Shown here in pieces: positions 1 through 9,506 of a stretch of 64,000 nucleotides of DNA. The stretch lies in assembly GCF_029937855.1 (NCBI RefSeq), contig NZ_JAPYPC010000023.1:1-64000 (forward strand), in the 5' to 3' direction. Within the stretch, counting starts at the first letter, position 1, and each line of letters starts with the position of its first letter. The translations under genes and the position numbers were made by a program. A model generated the notes under the pieces. It saw only the letters and a list, made by a program, of their open reading frames with translations, was not told the origin of the DNA and made no database searches. The stretch is from Christiangramia sp. GTDB taxonomy: Bacteria; Bacteroidota; Bacteroidia; Flavobacteriales; Flavobacteriaceae.

Positions 1-1196
1 TTAATAAATCTGTGATCTTTTCACGTGATGCCGGCTTGGTGGAATATGTCCTTCAGAAGAACCAAAAGAATTTTATAAAATCAGAAATACAGACTAAAGA
101 TCTCGTAAAATATGTAGGGGAAGGTCTACTGACTTCTGAAGGTGAACACTGGAAAAAGCAGCGAAAATTAATTCAGCCAGCGTTTCATAAAAAACAACTT
201 GCTAATTTGCTAGGTTCCATAAAAGAGGCTGTTTGCGATGAATATAAAAAAATAACCACCGAAAAGGAGATCGATATTTTTCCTGTTTTTAATGATCTTG
301 CCTTTCAAACTGTGGTAAAATCTTTGTTTAGCAGTGCCGCCAGTAAAAAAGAGATCAATAGGCTACAGTTTATTACCGAAGAGACTCAAAAAATGTTGGT
401 AAGGGAATTGCGGCAACCATATTTAGGCTGGTGGTTTAGCCTGAGCGGAAAGATTGATAGTTATGTGCAGCTTACCGATGAGGCCAGAAGTATTCTAAGA
501 AAAATCGTCCATCAGCGCAGGGAATCTAAAGAACGTTTTGACGATCTCCTGGATATGTTGCTGGAGGCACAATATGACGATGGTAATTTTATGGATGAGG
601 AACAGCTTATTGACGAGATTTTGATATTATTTACCGCAGGACATGAGACCACTTCTAATTCCCTCACTTTTACAATGCAACTTTTAGCTTTAAATCCCGA
701 ATGGCAGGAAACGATTTTTGTGGAGGTAACCGAATTGCGAAAAGAGTCTGATGATTTAATGCATTTGGTGACCAAGGCTACAAAAACACAAATGGTGATA
801 GAAGAGTCGATGCGTATGTATCCACCGGCGTATTTTATAGACAGGGTAAATTTGGAGGCTTTTGACTATGAAGGTAAATATTTTGAAGAAGGATCAAATT
901 TGCTGTTTTCTTTACATGAAGTTCACCGTCATCCCGATCTTTGGGAAGATCCCGATATTTTTAAACCGGAAAGGTTTTCTGAAGGAGGAAGAAAGTTTTC
1001 TTCGCAATATTTTCCTTTTGGGGCGGGACCCAGAAAATGTATAGGAAACAACTTTGCGATGTTTGAGATGATCATTGCAGTGGCAGAATTGGTTAATGAT
1101 TATAAACTTCTTCCGGTTTCTGATGATATCGATATTAAACCACTGATCACCCTTAAACCAAAAAATGCGATTTTAAGCTTTGAAAAAAGACCTTAA
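1..1196 (+). CDS. Cytochrome P450 (5' end outside window)
   Basis: Heme-thiolate monooxygenase, probably cytosolic and fed electrons by ferredoxin; the substrate cannot be told from sequence. The frame stays open to the first base of the window, so the true start lies upstream and the GTG at 12 is only the first in-frame start codon. Counting from that GTG, the I-helix oxygen-binding motif AGHETT is near residue 208, the ExxR motif (EESMR) near 264, and the heme loop FPFGAGPRKCIG near 334 with the cysteine ligand at 343. All catalytic landmarks are intact. The family is usually about 450 residues, so some 50-60 N-terminal residues are missing from view. It lies before an AraC-type regulator and an FAD oxidoreductase, which suggests a small oxidative-metabolism locus; that link is inferred. 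Confidence 0.95.
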   Translation, partial: NKSVIFSRDAGLVEYVLQKNQKNFIKSEIQTKDLVKYVGEGLLTSEGEHWKKQRKLIQPAFHKKQLANLLGSIKEAVCDEYKKITTEKEIDIFPVFNDLAFQTVVKSLFSSAASKKEINRLQFITEETQKMLVRELRQPYLGWWFSLSGKIDSYVQLTDEARSILRKIVHQRRESKERFDDLLDMLLEAQYDDGNFMDEEQLIDEILILFTAGHETTSNSLTFTMQLLALNPEWQETIFVEVTELRKESDDLMHLVTKATKTQMVIEESMRMYPPAYFIDRVNLEAFDYEGKYFEEGSNLLFSLHEVHRHPDLWEDPDIFKPERFSEGGRKFSSQYFPFGAGPRKCIGNNFAMFEMIIAVAELVNDYKLLPVSDDIDIKPLITLKPKNAILSFEKRP

Positions 1197-1381
1197 AATA
1201 CTCTAAATACTGGCCTTCTGATGTTCCTTGATAATGTTAAGGAATTTTCTGGTGTTCATTACCCATCTCCCTAAAAAAAGTCTGATCAATTTACTTTAGA
1301 TGCTAAATCCTTTTTAAAGATTTTTTAATTAAATTTAATAGCCTGTTATTCAAATGATTACGTTTAATTAAATTCCAGGTG

Positions 1382-2476
1382 ATGCCTGTATTCATGGATT
1401 ATCATTTTTTGCCGGGACTCACCATTGAAGATGTGAAGAAGGCACATCTGGCCGATAAACAACTGCAGGAGAAATACCAGGTGGAGTTTCTTCAGCTCTG
1501 GGTGAATAAGGAAGCCGGTACTATTTTTTCTCTGATTGATGCCCCTAATAAGCAAGCATGTTCTGATATTCATCAGGAAGCGCATGGCGCTATTGCGTGT
1601 AATGTCATTGATGTAGATCCTGGGCTGGTATATTTCTTAATGGGTGATGATAAATATTTGCAACATGGCATTGTGCATACTTCCCGGGGAGATATTGACA
1701 CCGGATACCGATACATATTATGCATAGATATAACCTCGAAAACAGATACCGATATTCCTATATTTTCAAGGAGGCTTACCGAGACTATAACTGCCCAGGG
1801 CATTGCAACAAGTATTATTTCAGAAAATAACGGTAAAAAGCTTGAAAATATAGGAGAAGAAGGCATCATAGCTGTTTTTGAAAAAGCCGATGAAGTAATG
1901 GAATGTGCCCTGGAATTGCATGAGGTATTTGCAAGCAAAGTAGATGCGGCGGAATGGAATTTAGAATTCAGCCTGGGAATTAATTATGGCCCGCCGGTAA
2001 CAATGGAAGAGGGTCTTTTTTCTGAATCTGTCGCCTATGCAAAATACCTTAGCTTGATGGCAAATCATAGAGAAATTTTGGTTCCGGGTATTTTTACAAA
2101 AACAGGTTTCTTTGATAAATTATGTACTGACTGCAAAAAAGTTAAGGTTATAACAGAAAGGGATCAGCATTTCGTTCAGAATTTTTTTAGACAGGTAGAA
2201 AAACATTTTTCAGATGAGGGTTTTTCTTTAAGTATTTTATGTTCAGAAATTGGGGTGAGTCGGGCTCAATTATATCGGAAGGTGATGAAGGTTACCGGGC
2301 GCTCACCTGGCATCTTTATTCGATGTTTAAAAATGCACAGAGCTCTCTCTCTGATAAGGGAAGAAAATTTAAATATTTCTGAAATAGCCCTTGAAGTAGG
2401 CTACAATAATCCCTCCTATTTTTCAAAATGTTTCCAGGAACGTTTTGGAATTATGCCATCAAAGGTAATTAGTTAG
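1382..2476 (+). CDS. Three-domain AraC-family regulator: DUF4242 + degenerate cyclase-like + AraC HTH
   Basis: Predicted cytosolic transcription factor of 364 residues. Residues 1-90 resemble the DUF4242/SCO4226 nickel-binding family (start MPVFMDYHF, then APNKQAC and IHQEAHG). Residues about 115-245 follow the layout of a class III nucleotide cyclase domain: a first-strand IDITSK, a KxxGxxGxxAxF-like segment, LGINYGPP, and a closing EILVPG. The second metal aspartate of active cyclases appears replaced (GEEG), so catalysis is doubtful. Residues about 260-364 are a typical two-helix-turn-helix AraC DNA-binding domain (SRAQLYRKV; IALEVGYNNPSYFSKCF). ATG 1382 is preferred over GTG 1379 because family members begin MPxxMD. 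No ligand can be named. It may regulate the adjacent P450, lipoprotein or FAD oxidoreductase. Confidence 0.85.
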   Translation: MPVFMDYHFLPGLTIEDVKKAHLADKQLQEKYQVEFLQLWVNKEAGTIFSLIDAPNKQACSDIHQEAHGAIACNVIDVDPGLVYFLMGDDKYLQHGIVHTSRGDIDTGYRYILCIDITSKTDTDIPIFSRRLTETITAQGIATSIISENNGKKLENIGEEGIIAVFEKADEVMECALELHEVFASKVDAAEWNLEFSLGINYGPPVTMEEGLFSESVAYAKYLSLMANHREILVPGIFTKTGFFDKLCTDCKKVKVITERDQHFVQNFFRQVEKHFSDEGFSLSILCSEIGVSRAQLYRKVMKVTGRSPGIFIRCLKMHRALSLIREENLNISEIALEVGYNNPSYFSKCFQERFGIMPSKVIS

Positions 2477-2570
2477 CCTTCCAGGAATTTTGAACCAAAA
2501 TTTGTATTTATTGAGCTAAATGAGGTGGAATCAAAAGTAGCATGCATTTAACTTTGTTTTCATAGTGGGA

Positions 2571-2603
2571 GACAGCACAGCTTAAGAGTTAAGCGTTCCT
2601 GTC
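2571..2603. repeat. Nested inverted repeat in the leader of the NTF2-like lipoprotein gene
   Basis: Outer arms GACAG/CTGTC and inner arms CTTAA/TTAAG are both perfect, separated by two 5-base unpaired segments, with GAG at the centre. It lies 20 bases before the next start codon. It could be an operator for a dimeric regulator or an mRNA hairpin; nothing further can be decided. A -7-like box, TAACTTTG, lies just upstream at 2549-2556 without a good -33 partner. Confidence 0.4.
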
Positions 2604-2623
2604 TAATCTTTAATATAAATATT

Positions 2624-3184
2624 ATGAAAACTAGACTAGTATTAACAGTAATTCTATCGTCCTTTTTCTTTTTCTATGGTTGTTCAGATAATGAGGACAA
2701 TCTTATAGAATCAGAATTGGTATCTCAAGGTTCATCTTCACTCACGACCTCATCTGCATCTAAAAGTTCCTCAGTAACTTCCCAAACTTTTCCGCAAGCA
2801 CAGCAAGAGGTCCTGGAGACCTGGGAAGCCATTGTACAAAGTGTCAAAGAGGGGGATCTTGACGAGCTTATTTCTTTTCATGCGTATAGCCCTAAGTTTA
2901 CCGAATTTAAAAATGGAGAGCTAAGAAATGGTAGTGAAGCAAATGAAGAATTTGAACGCGGGGTTTTTGGTTCTGTCACAGAGGTAGTAAAACTTGAAGC
3001 ACAGGACATGGAAATTGCTGTATATTTTGGTAATGTGGCAAATATGACCTTTCACTCTAATTTTCATCTTAAGTTTGGAGAAGATCTTGTTGTTATTAGA
3101 GAACAAACTTCTTTACTATTTGTCAAAACAAAAGGTGAATGGAAAATTGTTCACGAACATCATTCTCCATTGAATGCTGGATAG
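2624..3184 (+). CDS. Lipoprotein with SnoaL/NTF2-like domain
   Basis: Predicted lipoprotein of 186 residues with a lipobox (FYGC) and lipidation cysteine at residue 20. A Ser/Thr-rich linker follows to about residue 55. The rest looks like an SnoaL/DUF4440-type NTF2 fold: an N-terminal helix (VLETWEAIVQSVKEGDLDELISFHA) and strands ending in a KTKGEWKIVHEHHSP motif typical of that family. Such domains bind small molecules or act as simple catalytic cones; no specific function is proposed. It stands alone between the AraC-type gene and the FAD oxidoreductase, with its own leader containing a nested inverted repeat. Confidence 0.75.
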   Translation: MKTRLVLTVILSSFFFFYGCSDNEDNLIESELVSQGSSSLTTSSASKSSSVTSQTFPQAQQEVLETWEAIVQSVKEGDLDELISFHAYSPKFTEFKNGELRNGSEANEEFERGVFGSVTEVVKLEAQDMEIAVYFGNVANMTFHSNFHLKFGEDLVVIREQTSLLFVKTKGEWKIVHEHHSPLNAG

Positions 3185-3270
3185 AAGTCAGTTTTCACAA
3201 GCAATGATCCTGCTATAATTCTGTGTTATTTCAGAATATACTTATTAACTAATTAAATATCTCCGCAATT

Positions 3271-4644
3271 ATGGAAACTAAAATTAAGGAACTGAAAAGC
3301 CGGATTAAAGGCAGGATCATTATGCCAAAAGATAAGGATTATAATGAGGCCAGAAAGATTTACAATGCGATGATCGATAAACATCCGGGAATTATTCTGA
3401 AATGCAAGGATAAGGAAGATGTTATTCAGGCAGTGAATTTTGGACGTGAGAATGCACTCGAAGCTTCCATAAGGAGTGGAGGACATAGTGGAGCGGGGCT
3501 TGCCCTATGTGAAGATGGACTCGTGATAGATCTTTCTGAAATGAAAGACATTCAAATAGATCCTAAAACAAGTACTGCGGTTATATTTCCAGGAAATACC
3601 CTGGCAGATATAGACAGGGCTACTCACGAACATGGCCTTGCATTGCCCAGTGGTATCATTGGTTCTACAGGCATTGGTGGAATCACTCTGGGTGGCGGGA
3701 TTGGATATTTAAGCCGGAAAGGCGGTTTGACCGTTGATAATCTTTTGGAAGCTGAAGTTGTGCTGGCATCCGGAGAACTGGTTACCGCAAGCGAAAAAGA
3801 AAATCCCGATCTTTTCTGGGCGCTGCGTGGAGGAGGTGGTAATTTCGGAGTAGTAGTCTCCTTTACTTTTAAGCTGATTCAGATCAAAAATGTATATGCC
3901 GGCCCTATGTTCTGGCCTTTGGAAGATGCAGCAGCTGTCATGAAATTTTATGATGAGACCATGCAGAAAGCTTCTAATGATCTCTATGGTTTTTTCGCGT
4001 TTCTCATAGTACCTCCGGCAGATCCGTTTCCGAAAGAGCTACAAAATAAGAATGTTTGCGGCGTGGTATGGAATTATACCGGGCCTATGGAAAAAGCGGA
4101 AGAAGTTTTTGAACCAATACGGAAGTTTGGCCCTCCAATCCTGGATTTTGTAAGCGAGATCCCCATGCCTGTCCTAAATGGTATGTTCGATGCTCTTTAT
4201 CCTTCCGGGCTGCAGTGGTACTGGAAAGCTCATATAATTAAAGAACTTACCGATGAAAGTATTAGTGTAAATATGGAATACGGTTCTAAAATTCCTACGA
4301 TGCATTCTACCACGCATTTATATCCAATCAATGGAGCGGTGCATGAGATTTCTCCTGGAGATACTGCCTGGATAAATCGGGAAGCAAGATATTCGCAGGT
4401 AATTGTGGGTGTTTCTCCTGAAGCATCAGATGCTGAAAGGATCACCACGTGGTGCAAAGATTATTATAATGCTTTAAAACCTTACGCTGCTGGAGGAGCT
4501 TATGTGAATTTTATGATGGAAGAGGAAGAAGGACGGGTGAAAGATTCGTATGGTATTAATTTCAAACGCCTTGGGCAGATCAAGAAAAAATACGATCCCG
4601 AAAATTTCTTCCATATAAATCAGAATATTAAACCCTGCGATTAA
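3271..4644 (+). CDS. FAD-binding oxidoreductase, berberine-bridge-enzyme-like
   Basis: Flavoprotein of the FAD_binding_4 plus BBE family (457 residues, usual length), which oxidises sugars, alcohols or secondary metabolites. The N-terminal FAD domain has the RSGGHS motif near residue 70; in relatives this histidine is covalently joined to FAD at the 8-alpha position. The glycine-rich GGGIGYLSRKGGLTVDNLL follows. Where bicovalent members carry the second flavin-linking cysteine, this protein reads IIGSTGIGG, so single covalent attachment is expected. The BBE C-terminal segment (NFMMEEEEG ... YDPENFFHINQNI) is complete. There is no signal peptide, so it is probably cytosolic. The substrate is unknown; the P450 two genes upstream makes a shared oxidative pathway conceivable. 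Confidence 0.9.
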   Translation: METKIKELKSRIKGRIIMPKDKDYNEARKIYNAMIDKHPGIILKCKDKEDVIQAVNFGRENALEASIRSGGHSGAGLALCEDGLVIDLSEMKDIQIDPKTSTAVIFPGNTLADIDRATHEHGLALPSGIIGSTGIGGITLGGGIGYLSRKGGLTVDNLLEAEVVLASGELVTASEKENPDLFWALRGGGGNFGVVVSFTFKLIQIKNVYAGPMFWPLEDAAAVMKFYDETMQKASNDLYGFFAFLIVPPADPFPKELQNKNVCGVVWNYTGPMEKAEEVFEPIRKFGPPILDFVSEIPMPVLNGMFDALYPSGLQWYWKAHIIKELTDESISVNMEYGSKIPTMHSTTHLYPINGAVHEISPGDTAWINREARYSQVIVGVSPEASDAERITTWCKDYYNALKPYAAGGAYVNFMMEEEEGRVKDSYGINFKRLGQIKKKYDPENFFHINQNIKPCD

Positions 4645-4708
4645 TTCTGAATTATTTTTATTCTGAAAATGATATTTGTAGTATAATGAATAGCTTTGCT
4701 TCAGTAAG

Positions 4709-5635
4709 ATGAATTTAAAGGAAAAACATACACAACTTATAAAAGCCGAAGCCAAACGCCTCGGCTTTCTTTCGTGTGGCATTTCCAAAGCTGAGTTTTT
4801 GGAAGAAGAAGCGCCCAGACTGGAGAACTGGCTTGATAAAAATATGCATGGGGAAATGCGCTATATGGAGAATTATTTCGATAAGCGCCTTGATCCCACC
4901 AGGCTGGTTCCGGGTTCAAAAAGTGTCATTTCTCTATTGCTGAATTATTTCCCTTCAGATTTTCAAAATAAAGACTCCTATAAGATCAGTAAATATGCTT
5001 ACGGAAGGGATTATCATTTTGTAATTAAAGATAAACTGAAGCAACTTTTGTCATCGCTCCAGGATGAAATTGGGGATTTTCATGGTCGAGCTTTTGTAGA
5101 TTCAGCTCCGGTGCTGGATAAGGCCTGGGCAGCTAAAAGCGGACTCGGCTGGATTGGAAAAAATTCGAATTTGCTTACCAAGCAGGTGGGTTCGTTTTAT
5201 TTTATCGCAGAGCTTATAGTAGATCTGGAACTGGAATATGACAGCCCGGTGACCGATCACTGCGGAAGCTGTACCGCCTGTATTGATGCGTGTCCTACCG
5301 ATGCCATCGTAGAGCCTTACAAAGTAGATGGCAGTAAGTGCATTTCTTATTTTACGATTGAATTGAAAGACGAGTTGCCAGAATCAATGAAAAACCAGTT
5401 TGATGACTGGATGTTTGGTTGTGATGTTTGCCAGGATGTGTGCCCCTGGAACCGTTTTTCAAAACCGCATAATGAACCGCTTTTCAATCCTCATCCCGAT
5501 CTTTTGGAAAATGAGAAAAAAGACTGGGAAGAGATCACTCGTGAAACTTTCAATGAGATATTCCGAAAATCTGCCGTGAAACGAACTAAGTATGAAGGCT
5601 TAAAAAGAAATATTGGTTTTTTGAAAAAAAATTAA
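4709..5635 (+). CDS. queG: Epoxyqueuosine reductase
   Basis: Cobalamin-dependent reductase that catalyses the last step of queuosine synthesis in tRNA, epoxyqueuosine to queuosine. At 308 residues it matches the family. Two ferredoxin-like 4Fe-4S motifs are visible: [12 protein letters not shown] from about residue 185 and [10 protein letters not shown] from about 238. The N-terminal half has the conserved [12 protein letters not shown] and [11 protein letters not shown] segments of the cobalamin-binding domain. The gene converges on the next one and their stop codons overlap by 4 bases. A TAGCTTTG box lies at 4691-4698 but is too close to the ATG to be a normal promoter unless the mRNA is nearly leaderless. 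Confidence 0.95.
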   Translation: MNLKEKHTQLIKAEAKRLGFLSCGISKAEFLEEEAPRLENWLDKNMHGEMRYMENYFDKRLDPTRLVPGSKSVISLLLNYFPSDFQNKDSYKISKYAYGRDYHFVIKDKLKQLLSSLQDEIGDFHGRAFVDSAPVLDKAWAAKSGLGWIGKNSNLLTKQVGSFYFIAELIVDLELEYDSPVTDHCGSCTACIDACPTDAIVEPYKVDGSKCISYFTIELKDELPESMKNQFDDWMFGCDVCQDVCPWNRFSKPHNEPLFNPHPDLLENEKKDWEEITRETFNEIFRKSAVKRTKYEGLKRNIGFLKKN

Positions 5636-6405
5636 ATATTCTCAAATTGATAGTTAATCCTTACACTAACAGCTTCTTCATTTTTATTCAATGCAGGCTT
5701 TATTACCTTAATATTTTTCAAGATAGATCTTACCGCAATTTCCAGCTTCTTATTGGGAACGATCACCACAATATTGTCTATTTCGGATTCTTTGGTAATG
5801 ACAAAAGTTAATTTTAGTTTGCTTAGTTCGCTAGTATCAAAATTCTGTTGCTTCAATTTTCCGATAATTTCCATTCGAAATTGAGTCTTAAGACATTCCT
5901 TATCTGCATCACAGTTTTCAATTTCCGGCGGAATAGTAACATCGCTTAGGTTGACAAAATCTTTATTTGATAGTTCAGTGTGGATAAATTCATCATAATT
6001 ATCGAAATTTTTCTTCTGAAATTTCACTGGCAAGGTATAAATAACAGCTACACTCTTTCCATCTTTAATAGCGGGTTTACTTATCCGAATCTTTTTAACC
6101 AGTCTCTTTGCTTCTTTTTCAAGCGGTTTTGAATTTGCTCTTGTTTTAATGTTGGTAATATCTCCTTCCGCGGTAATAATAAACTGGGCATAAGCAGTTC
6201 CTTCCCCACCGTTTATTAATTTCATAATATTAATATTCTGGTTTGCATATTTGAGAATAGAGCTTTCAAAACATTTAGGAGAATTGTTGTCTTTACATTC
6301 ATTCTCAATTTTAGGTGGCTGGTCTACCTCCTGAATACTATAATTTTGAGATAACACGAAAGTGGATGGCAATAAAAAGAATGCCGCTACTAATAATTGC
6401 TTCAT
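5632..6405 (-). CDS. Secreted protein with two TonB-C-like domains
   Basis: Predicted periplasmic protein of 257 residues with a signal peptide ending near VLSQ (residue 19) and no membrane anchor. It has two related modules, about residues 30-135 and 145-257. Each begins with a cysteine pair ([20 protein letters not shown]) and continues with the pattern of a TonB C-terminal domain ([27 protein letters not shown], then [20 protein letters not shown]). The same cysteine-pair TonB-C pattern occurs in the two TonB proteins and the RemB-like protein further along. As it has no anchor or proline-rich spacer it cannot be a normal TonB; a binding or decoy role is only a guess. It converges on queG with overlapping stops. 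Confidence 0.7.
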   Translation of the reverse strand: MKQLLVAAFFLLPSTFVLSQNYSIQEVDQPPKIENECKDNNSPKCFESSILKYANQNINIMKLINGGEGTAYAQFIITAEGDITNIKTRANSKPLEKEAKRLVKKIRISKPAIKDGKSVAVIYTLPVKFQKKNFDNYDEFIHTELSNKDFVNLSDVTIPPEIENCDADKECLKTQFRMEIIGKLKQQNFDTSELSKLKLTFVITKESEIDNIVVIVPNKKLEIAVRSILKNIKVIKPALNKNEEAVSVRINYQFENI

Positions 6406-6510
6406 TTCAATTAAATTGAAGATCTAAAGTAAGAAATTATGTGGAATCGTAAATTTTACGATACTGTAAAGCTTTTAGCTTTATTATTTTATTTAAGCAT
6501 GTATCCTTGT

Positions 6511-6518
6511 TAACTTTG
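6511..6518 (+). promoter_or_regulatory. Candidate -7 box for maeB
   Basis: TAACTTTG matches the Bacteroidota -7 consensus TAnnTTTG and would give a leader of about 20 bases before the maeB ATG at 6543. No clear -33 TTG lies 17-20 bases upstream. Confidence 0.45.
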
Positions 6519-6542
6519 TCTGTTATCCAATAAAATTGAATT

Positions 6543-8831
6543 ATGAGTAACACTTCCAGAAAAAGAAGAGAGGCACTGGTTTATCACGCAAAACCGAAGC
6601 CCGGGAAAATTGAAGTTGTACCAACCAAAAAATATGCTACCCAAAGGGATCTTTCCCTGGCATATTCCCCCGGTGTTGCTGAACCCTGTCTGGAGATAGA
6701 AAAGGATAAGGAGAATGCTTATAAATATACTACCAAAGGTAATTTGGTAGCGGTGATTTCTAACGGAACCGCTGTGTTAGGGCTTGGTGATATTGGTCCC
6801 GAAGCTTCAAAACCAGTAATGGAAGGAAAAGGTCTTCTGTTTAAAATTTTCGCCGATATTGATGTTTTTGATATTGAAGTGGATACCAAAGATGTAGATA
6901 AATTTATTGAAACCGTCAAGAATATCGCTCCAACTTTTGGAGGGATCAATCTTGAAGATATCAAAGCTCCTGAAGCTTTTGAAATAGAACAGCGATTAAA
7001 AGCTGAGCTGGATATTCCGGTAATGCACGACGATCAGCATGGAACCGCGATCATTTCAGCAGCCGCTTTGCTAAATGCCCTGGAACTGGCCAAAAAGAAG
7101 ATTGAAAAGGTTAAGATCGTAATTAGTGGCGCAGGAGCAGCCGCCGTTTCTTGCACAAAACTATATAAAGCTTTTGGTGCAAAAGCTGAAAATATTGTAA
7201 TGCTGGATAGTAAAGGCGTTATTAGAAAAGACAGGAATAACCTTTCCGAGGAGAAAGCAGAGTTTGCTACTGCCAGAAAGATTGATACTCTGGATGAAGC
7301 GATGAAGAATGCTGATGTTTTCGTTGGTTTATCTATTGCCAATATTGTTTCTCCTGAAATGTTGAAAAGTATGTCTAAACGACCTATCGTTTTTGCCATG
7401 GCAAATCCTAATCCGGAGATAGATTACCAGTTGGCTATGGATACCCGAAAAGATATTATTATGGCTACCGGTCGTAGTGATCATCCAAACCAGGTAAATA
7501 ACGTACTTGGTTTTCCTTTTATTTTTAGAGGAGCCCTGGATGTAAGGGCTACAAAGATTAACGAGGAAATGAAAAAGGCCGCGGTAAAGGCGCTTGCAGA
7601 ATTGGCCAAAGAAGCGGTGCCGGAACAGGTAAATATCGCTTATGGAGAAACTCGCTTAAATTTTGGTGCTGACTATATTATACCAAAACCATTTGATCCG
7701 AGATTAATTGCGAAAGTGCCGCCCGCAGTAGCTAAAGCAGCAATGGAGAGCGGTGTTGCGAGACAGGGTATCCAGGATTGGGAAAAATATGAAGAAGAGC
7801 TTCTGGAGCGAATGGGGAATGAAAATAAGATTACCCGGTTGCTGTTAAATAGGGCTAAAACCAATCCAAAACGAATTGTTTTTGCGGAAGCAGATCATTT
7901 AGATGTGCTGAAAGCGGCTCAGATTGTAAGAGACGAAGGTGTTGGAATTCCAATTCTTTTAGGAAGACGTGAAGTTATTAAGGAATTAATGGCTGAAATT
8001 GATTTTGAAGAAGAAAATGTTAGCATTATAGATCCAAAATCTGATGAAGAAGAAGAGCATAGAAAGAATTATGCATACCAATACTGGCAGACGAGGCATC
8101 GGAATGGAGTGACCAAATACGACGCAGAAAAATTGATGCGGGAACGTAATTATTTTGCTGCCATGATGGTAAACGAAGGTGACGCAGATGCGTTGCTTTC
8201 AGGTTATTCTCGAGCCTATCCAACAGTAGTAAAGCCAATGCTTGAATTGATAGGGATGGCCAAAGGAGTTTCCAGGGTTGCGGCTACCAATGTGATGAAT
8301 ACTTCCAGAGGTCCTATTTTTATTAGTGATACCTCTATAAATATAGATCCGCCGGCAAAAGATTTGGCTAAGATTGCCCAGATGACAGCACGTACGGTGC
8401 AGTTATTTGGTATGGAACCGGTGATCGCGATGATCTCCTATGCTAATTTTGGTTCTTCAAAAGATGCAAGAGCGAAGAAAGTGAAAGATGCAGTTTCTTA
8501 TTTACATAGGTTTCATCCGGAATTAAATGTAGATGGAGAGCTGCAGACAGATTTTGCTCTTAATAGAGAAATGCTTCAGAGTAAATTTCCCTTTTCTAAA
8601 CTAGCTGGAAAAAAAGTGAATACGCTTATTTATCCCGATCTAGATTCGGCTAACAGCACCTATAAGCTTATTAAAGAGCTTAATAATGTAGATTCTATTG
8701 GTCCTATTATGATGGGAATGAAAAAACCGGTGCATATTTTACAATTGGGAGCCAGTGTGGAAGAAATGGTAAATATGGCAGCCGTTGCAGTGGTAGATGC
8801 ACAGGAGAAAGAAAAGAAACAAAAAAAGTAA
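6543..8831 (+). CDS. maeB: NADP-dependent malic enzyme with C-terminal phosphotransacetylase-like domain
   Basis: Cytosolic enzyme decarboxylating malate to pyruvate with reduction of NADP+, supplying NADPH and linking the TCA cycle to gluconeogenesis. The 762 residues fit the long MaeB type. The malic-enzyme half (to about 420) has the YSPGVAEPC signature near residue 40, MHDDQHGTA near 160 and a GAGAAA nucleotide loop near 195. The C-terminal half (about 430-755) resembles phosphotransacetylase; in known homologues this domain is regulatory and senses acetyl-CoA. It has a TAACTTTG promoter box and a hairpin terminator of its own, so it is probably monocistronic. Confidence 0.95.
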   Translation: MSNTSRKRREALVYHAKPKPGKIEVVPTKKYATQRDLSLAYSPGVAEPCLEIEKDKENAYKYTTKGNLVAVISNGTAVLGLGDIGPEASKPVMEGKGLLFKIFADIDVFDIEVDTKDVDKFIETVKNIAPTFGGINLEDIKAPEAFEIEQRLKAELDIPVMHDDQHGTAIISAAALLNALELAKKKIEKVKIVISGAGAAAVSCTKLYKAFGAKAENIVMLDSKGVIRKDRNNLSEEKAEFATARKIDTLDEAMKNADVFVGLSIANIVSPEMLKSMSKRPIVFAMANPNPEIDYQLAMDTRKDIIMATGRSDHPNQVNNVLGFPFIFRGALDVRATKINEEMKKAAVKALAELAKEAVPEQVNIAYGETRLNFGADYIIPKPFDPRLIAKVPPAVAKAAMESGVARQGIQDWEKYEEELLERMGNENKITRLLLNRAKTNPKRIVFAEADHLDVLKAAQIVRDEGVGIPILLGRREVIKELMAEIDFEEENVSIIDPKSDEEEEHRKNYAYQYWQTRHRNGVTKYDAEKLMRERNYFAAMMVNEGDADALLSGYSRAYPTVVKPMLELIGMAKGVSRVAATNVMNTSRGPIFISDTSINIDPPAKDLAKIAQMTARTVQLFGMEPVIAMISYANFGSSKDARAKKVKDAVSYLHRFHPELNVDGELQTDFALNREMLQSKFPFSKLAGKKVNTLIYPDLDSANSTYKLIKELNNVDSIGPIMMGMKKPVHILQLGASVEEMVNMAAVAVVDAQEKEKKQKK

Positions 8832-8850
8832 GATAATTCCCTTCAAATTA

Positions 8851-8884
8851 AAAGGCAGGACCCAAATCCCTGCCTTTAGTTTAT
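8851..8884 (+). terminator. Hairpin terminator after maeB
   Basis: Perfect 9-base stem AAAGGCAGG (8851-8859) with CCTGCCTTT (8869-8877), a 9-base loop, then a T-rich but interrupted tail. Confidence 0.6.
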
Positions 8885-8889
8885 TTTAC

Positions 8890-8897
8890 TACATTTG
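8890..8897 (+). promoter_or_regulatory. Candidate -7 box for ruvA-sprA
   Basis: TACATTTG fits TAnnTTTG and sits right after the maeB terminator, giving a leader of about 18 bases to the ruvA ATG at 8920. The -33 element is not obvious. Confidence 0.5.
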
Positions 8898-8919
8898 AGA
8901 CTGAATACAAGTTTTTTTC

Positions 8920-9501
8920 ATGATTCATCATTTAAAGGGGCAGTTAATTGAAAAAAATCCTACATATGTTGTTATAGAATGCAACGGGATTGGATATTCT
9001 GTAAATATTTCGCTCCACACCTTTTCCCTTATTCCAGATTCTGAAGCGGTAAATTTATATACCCATCTTCAGGTAAAAGAAGATTCCCATACCCTTTATG
9101 GTTTTGCTGAAAAATCTGAACGGGAAATATTTCGACTATTAATTTCAGTATCGGGAATTGGAACCAATACGGCCAGAACAATGTTATCTTCGCTCCAACC
9201 ACGAGAAATATCCGAAGCAATTGCCTCTGGCGATGTTGCAACTATTCAAAGTGTAAAAGGAATTGGGGCAAAAACCGCCCAAAGAGTTATTTTAGACCTT
9301 AAAGATAAGGTCTTGAAAGTGCTGGGTGATGATGAAGTTTTTGTGTCTCAAAACAATACTAACAAAGAAGAAGCGTTATCTGCTTTAGAGATCTTAGGTT
9401 ATAACAGACGCCAGGCTGGTAAAGTTGTAGAAAAGATTCTCAAAGAAGATCCCGAATCTACCGTAGAATCTATTATAAAACTGGCTCTAAAAAAGCTGTA
9501 A
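8920..9501 (+). CDS. ruvA: Holliday junction branch migration protein RuvA
   Basis: Tetrameric protein that binds Holliday junctions and loads the RuvB motor. At 193 residues it is the normal length. An N-terminal OB-fold (residues 1-62, MIHHLKGQLIEK ... HLQVKEDSHTLYGF) precedes two helix-hairpin-helix motifs (VSGIGTNTARTML near 77-90, VKGIGAKTAQRVI near 112-124). A flexible linker leads to the C-terminal RuvB-interacting helices (EEALSALEILGYNRRQAGKVV). The next gene, sprA, starts 6 bases after its stop, so the two are probably co-transcribed. Confidence 0.97.
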   Translation: MIHHLKGQLIEKNPTYVVIECNGIGYSVNISLHTFSLIPDSEAVNLYTHLQVKEDSHTLYGFAEKSEREIFRLLISVSGIGTNTARTMLSSLQPREISEAIASGDVATIQSVKGIGAKTAQRVILDLKDKVLKVLGDDEVFVSQNNTNKEEALSALEILGYNRRQAGKVVEKILKEDPESTVESIIKLALKKL

Positions 9502-9506
9502 GTAAA

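Noticed and set aside
4691-4698. TAGCTTTG as the queG promoter
   Set aside because: It would start transcription only about 7 bases before the ATG, and no -33 box is present at the right distance.
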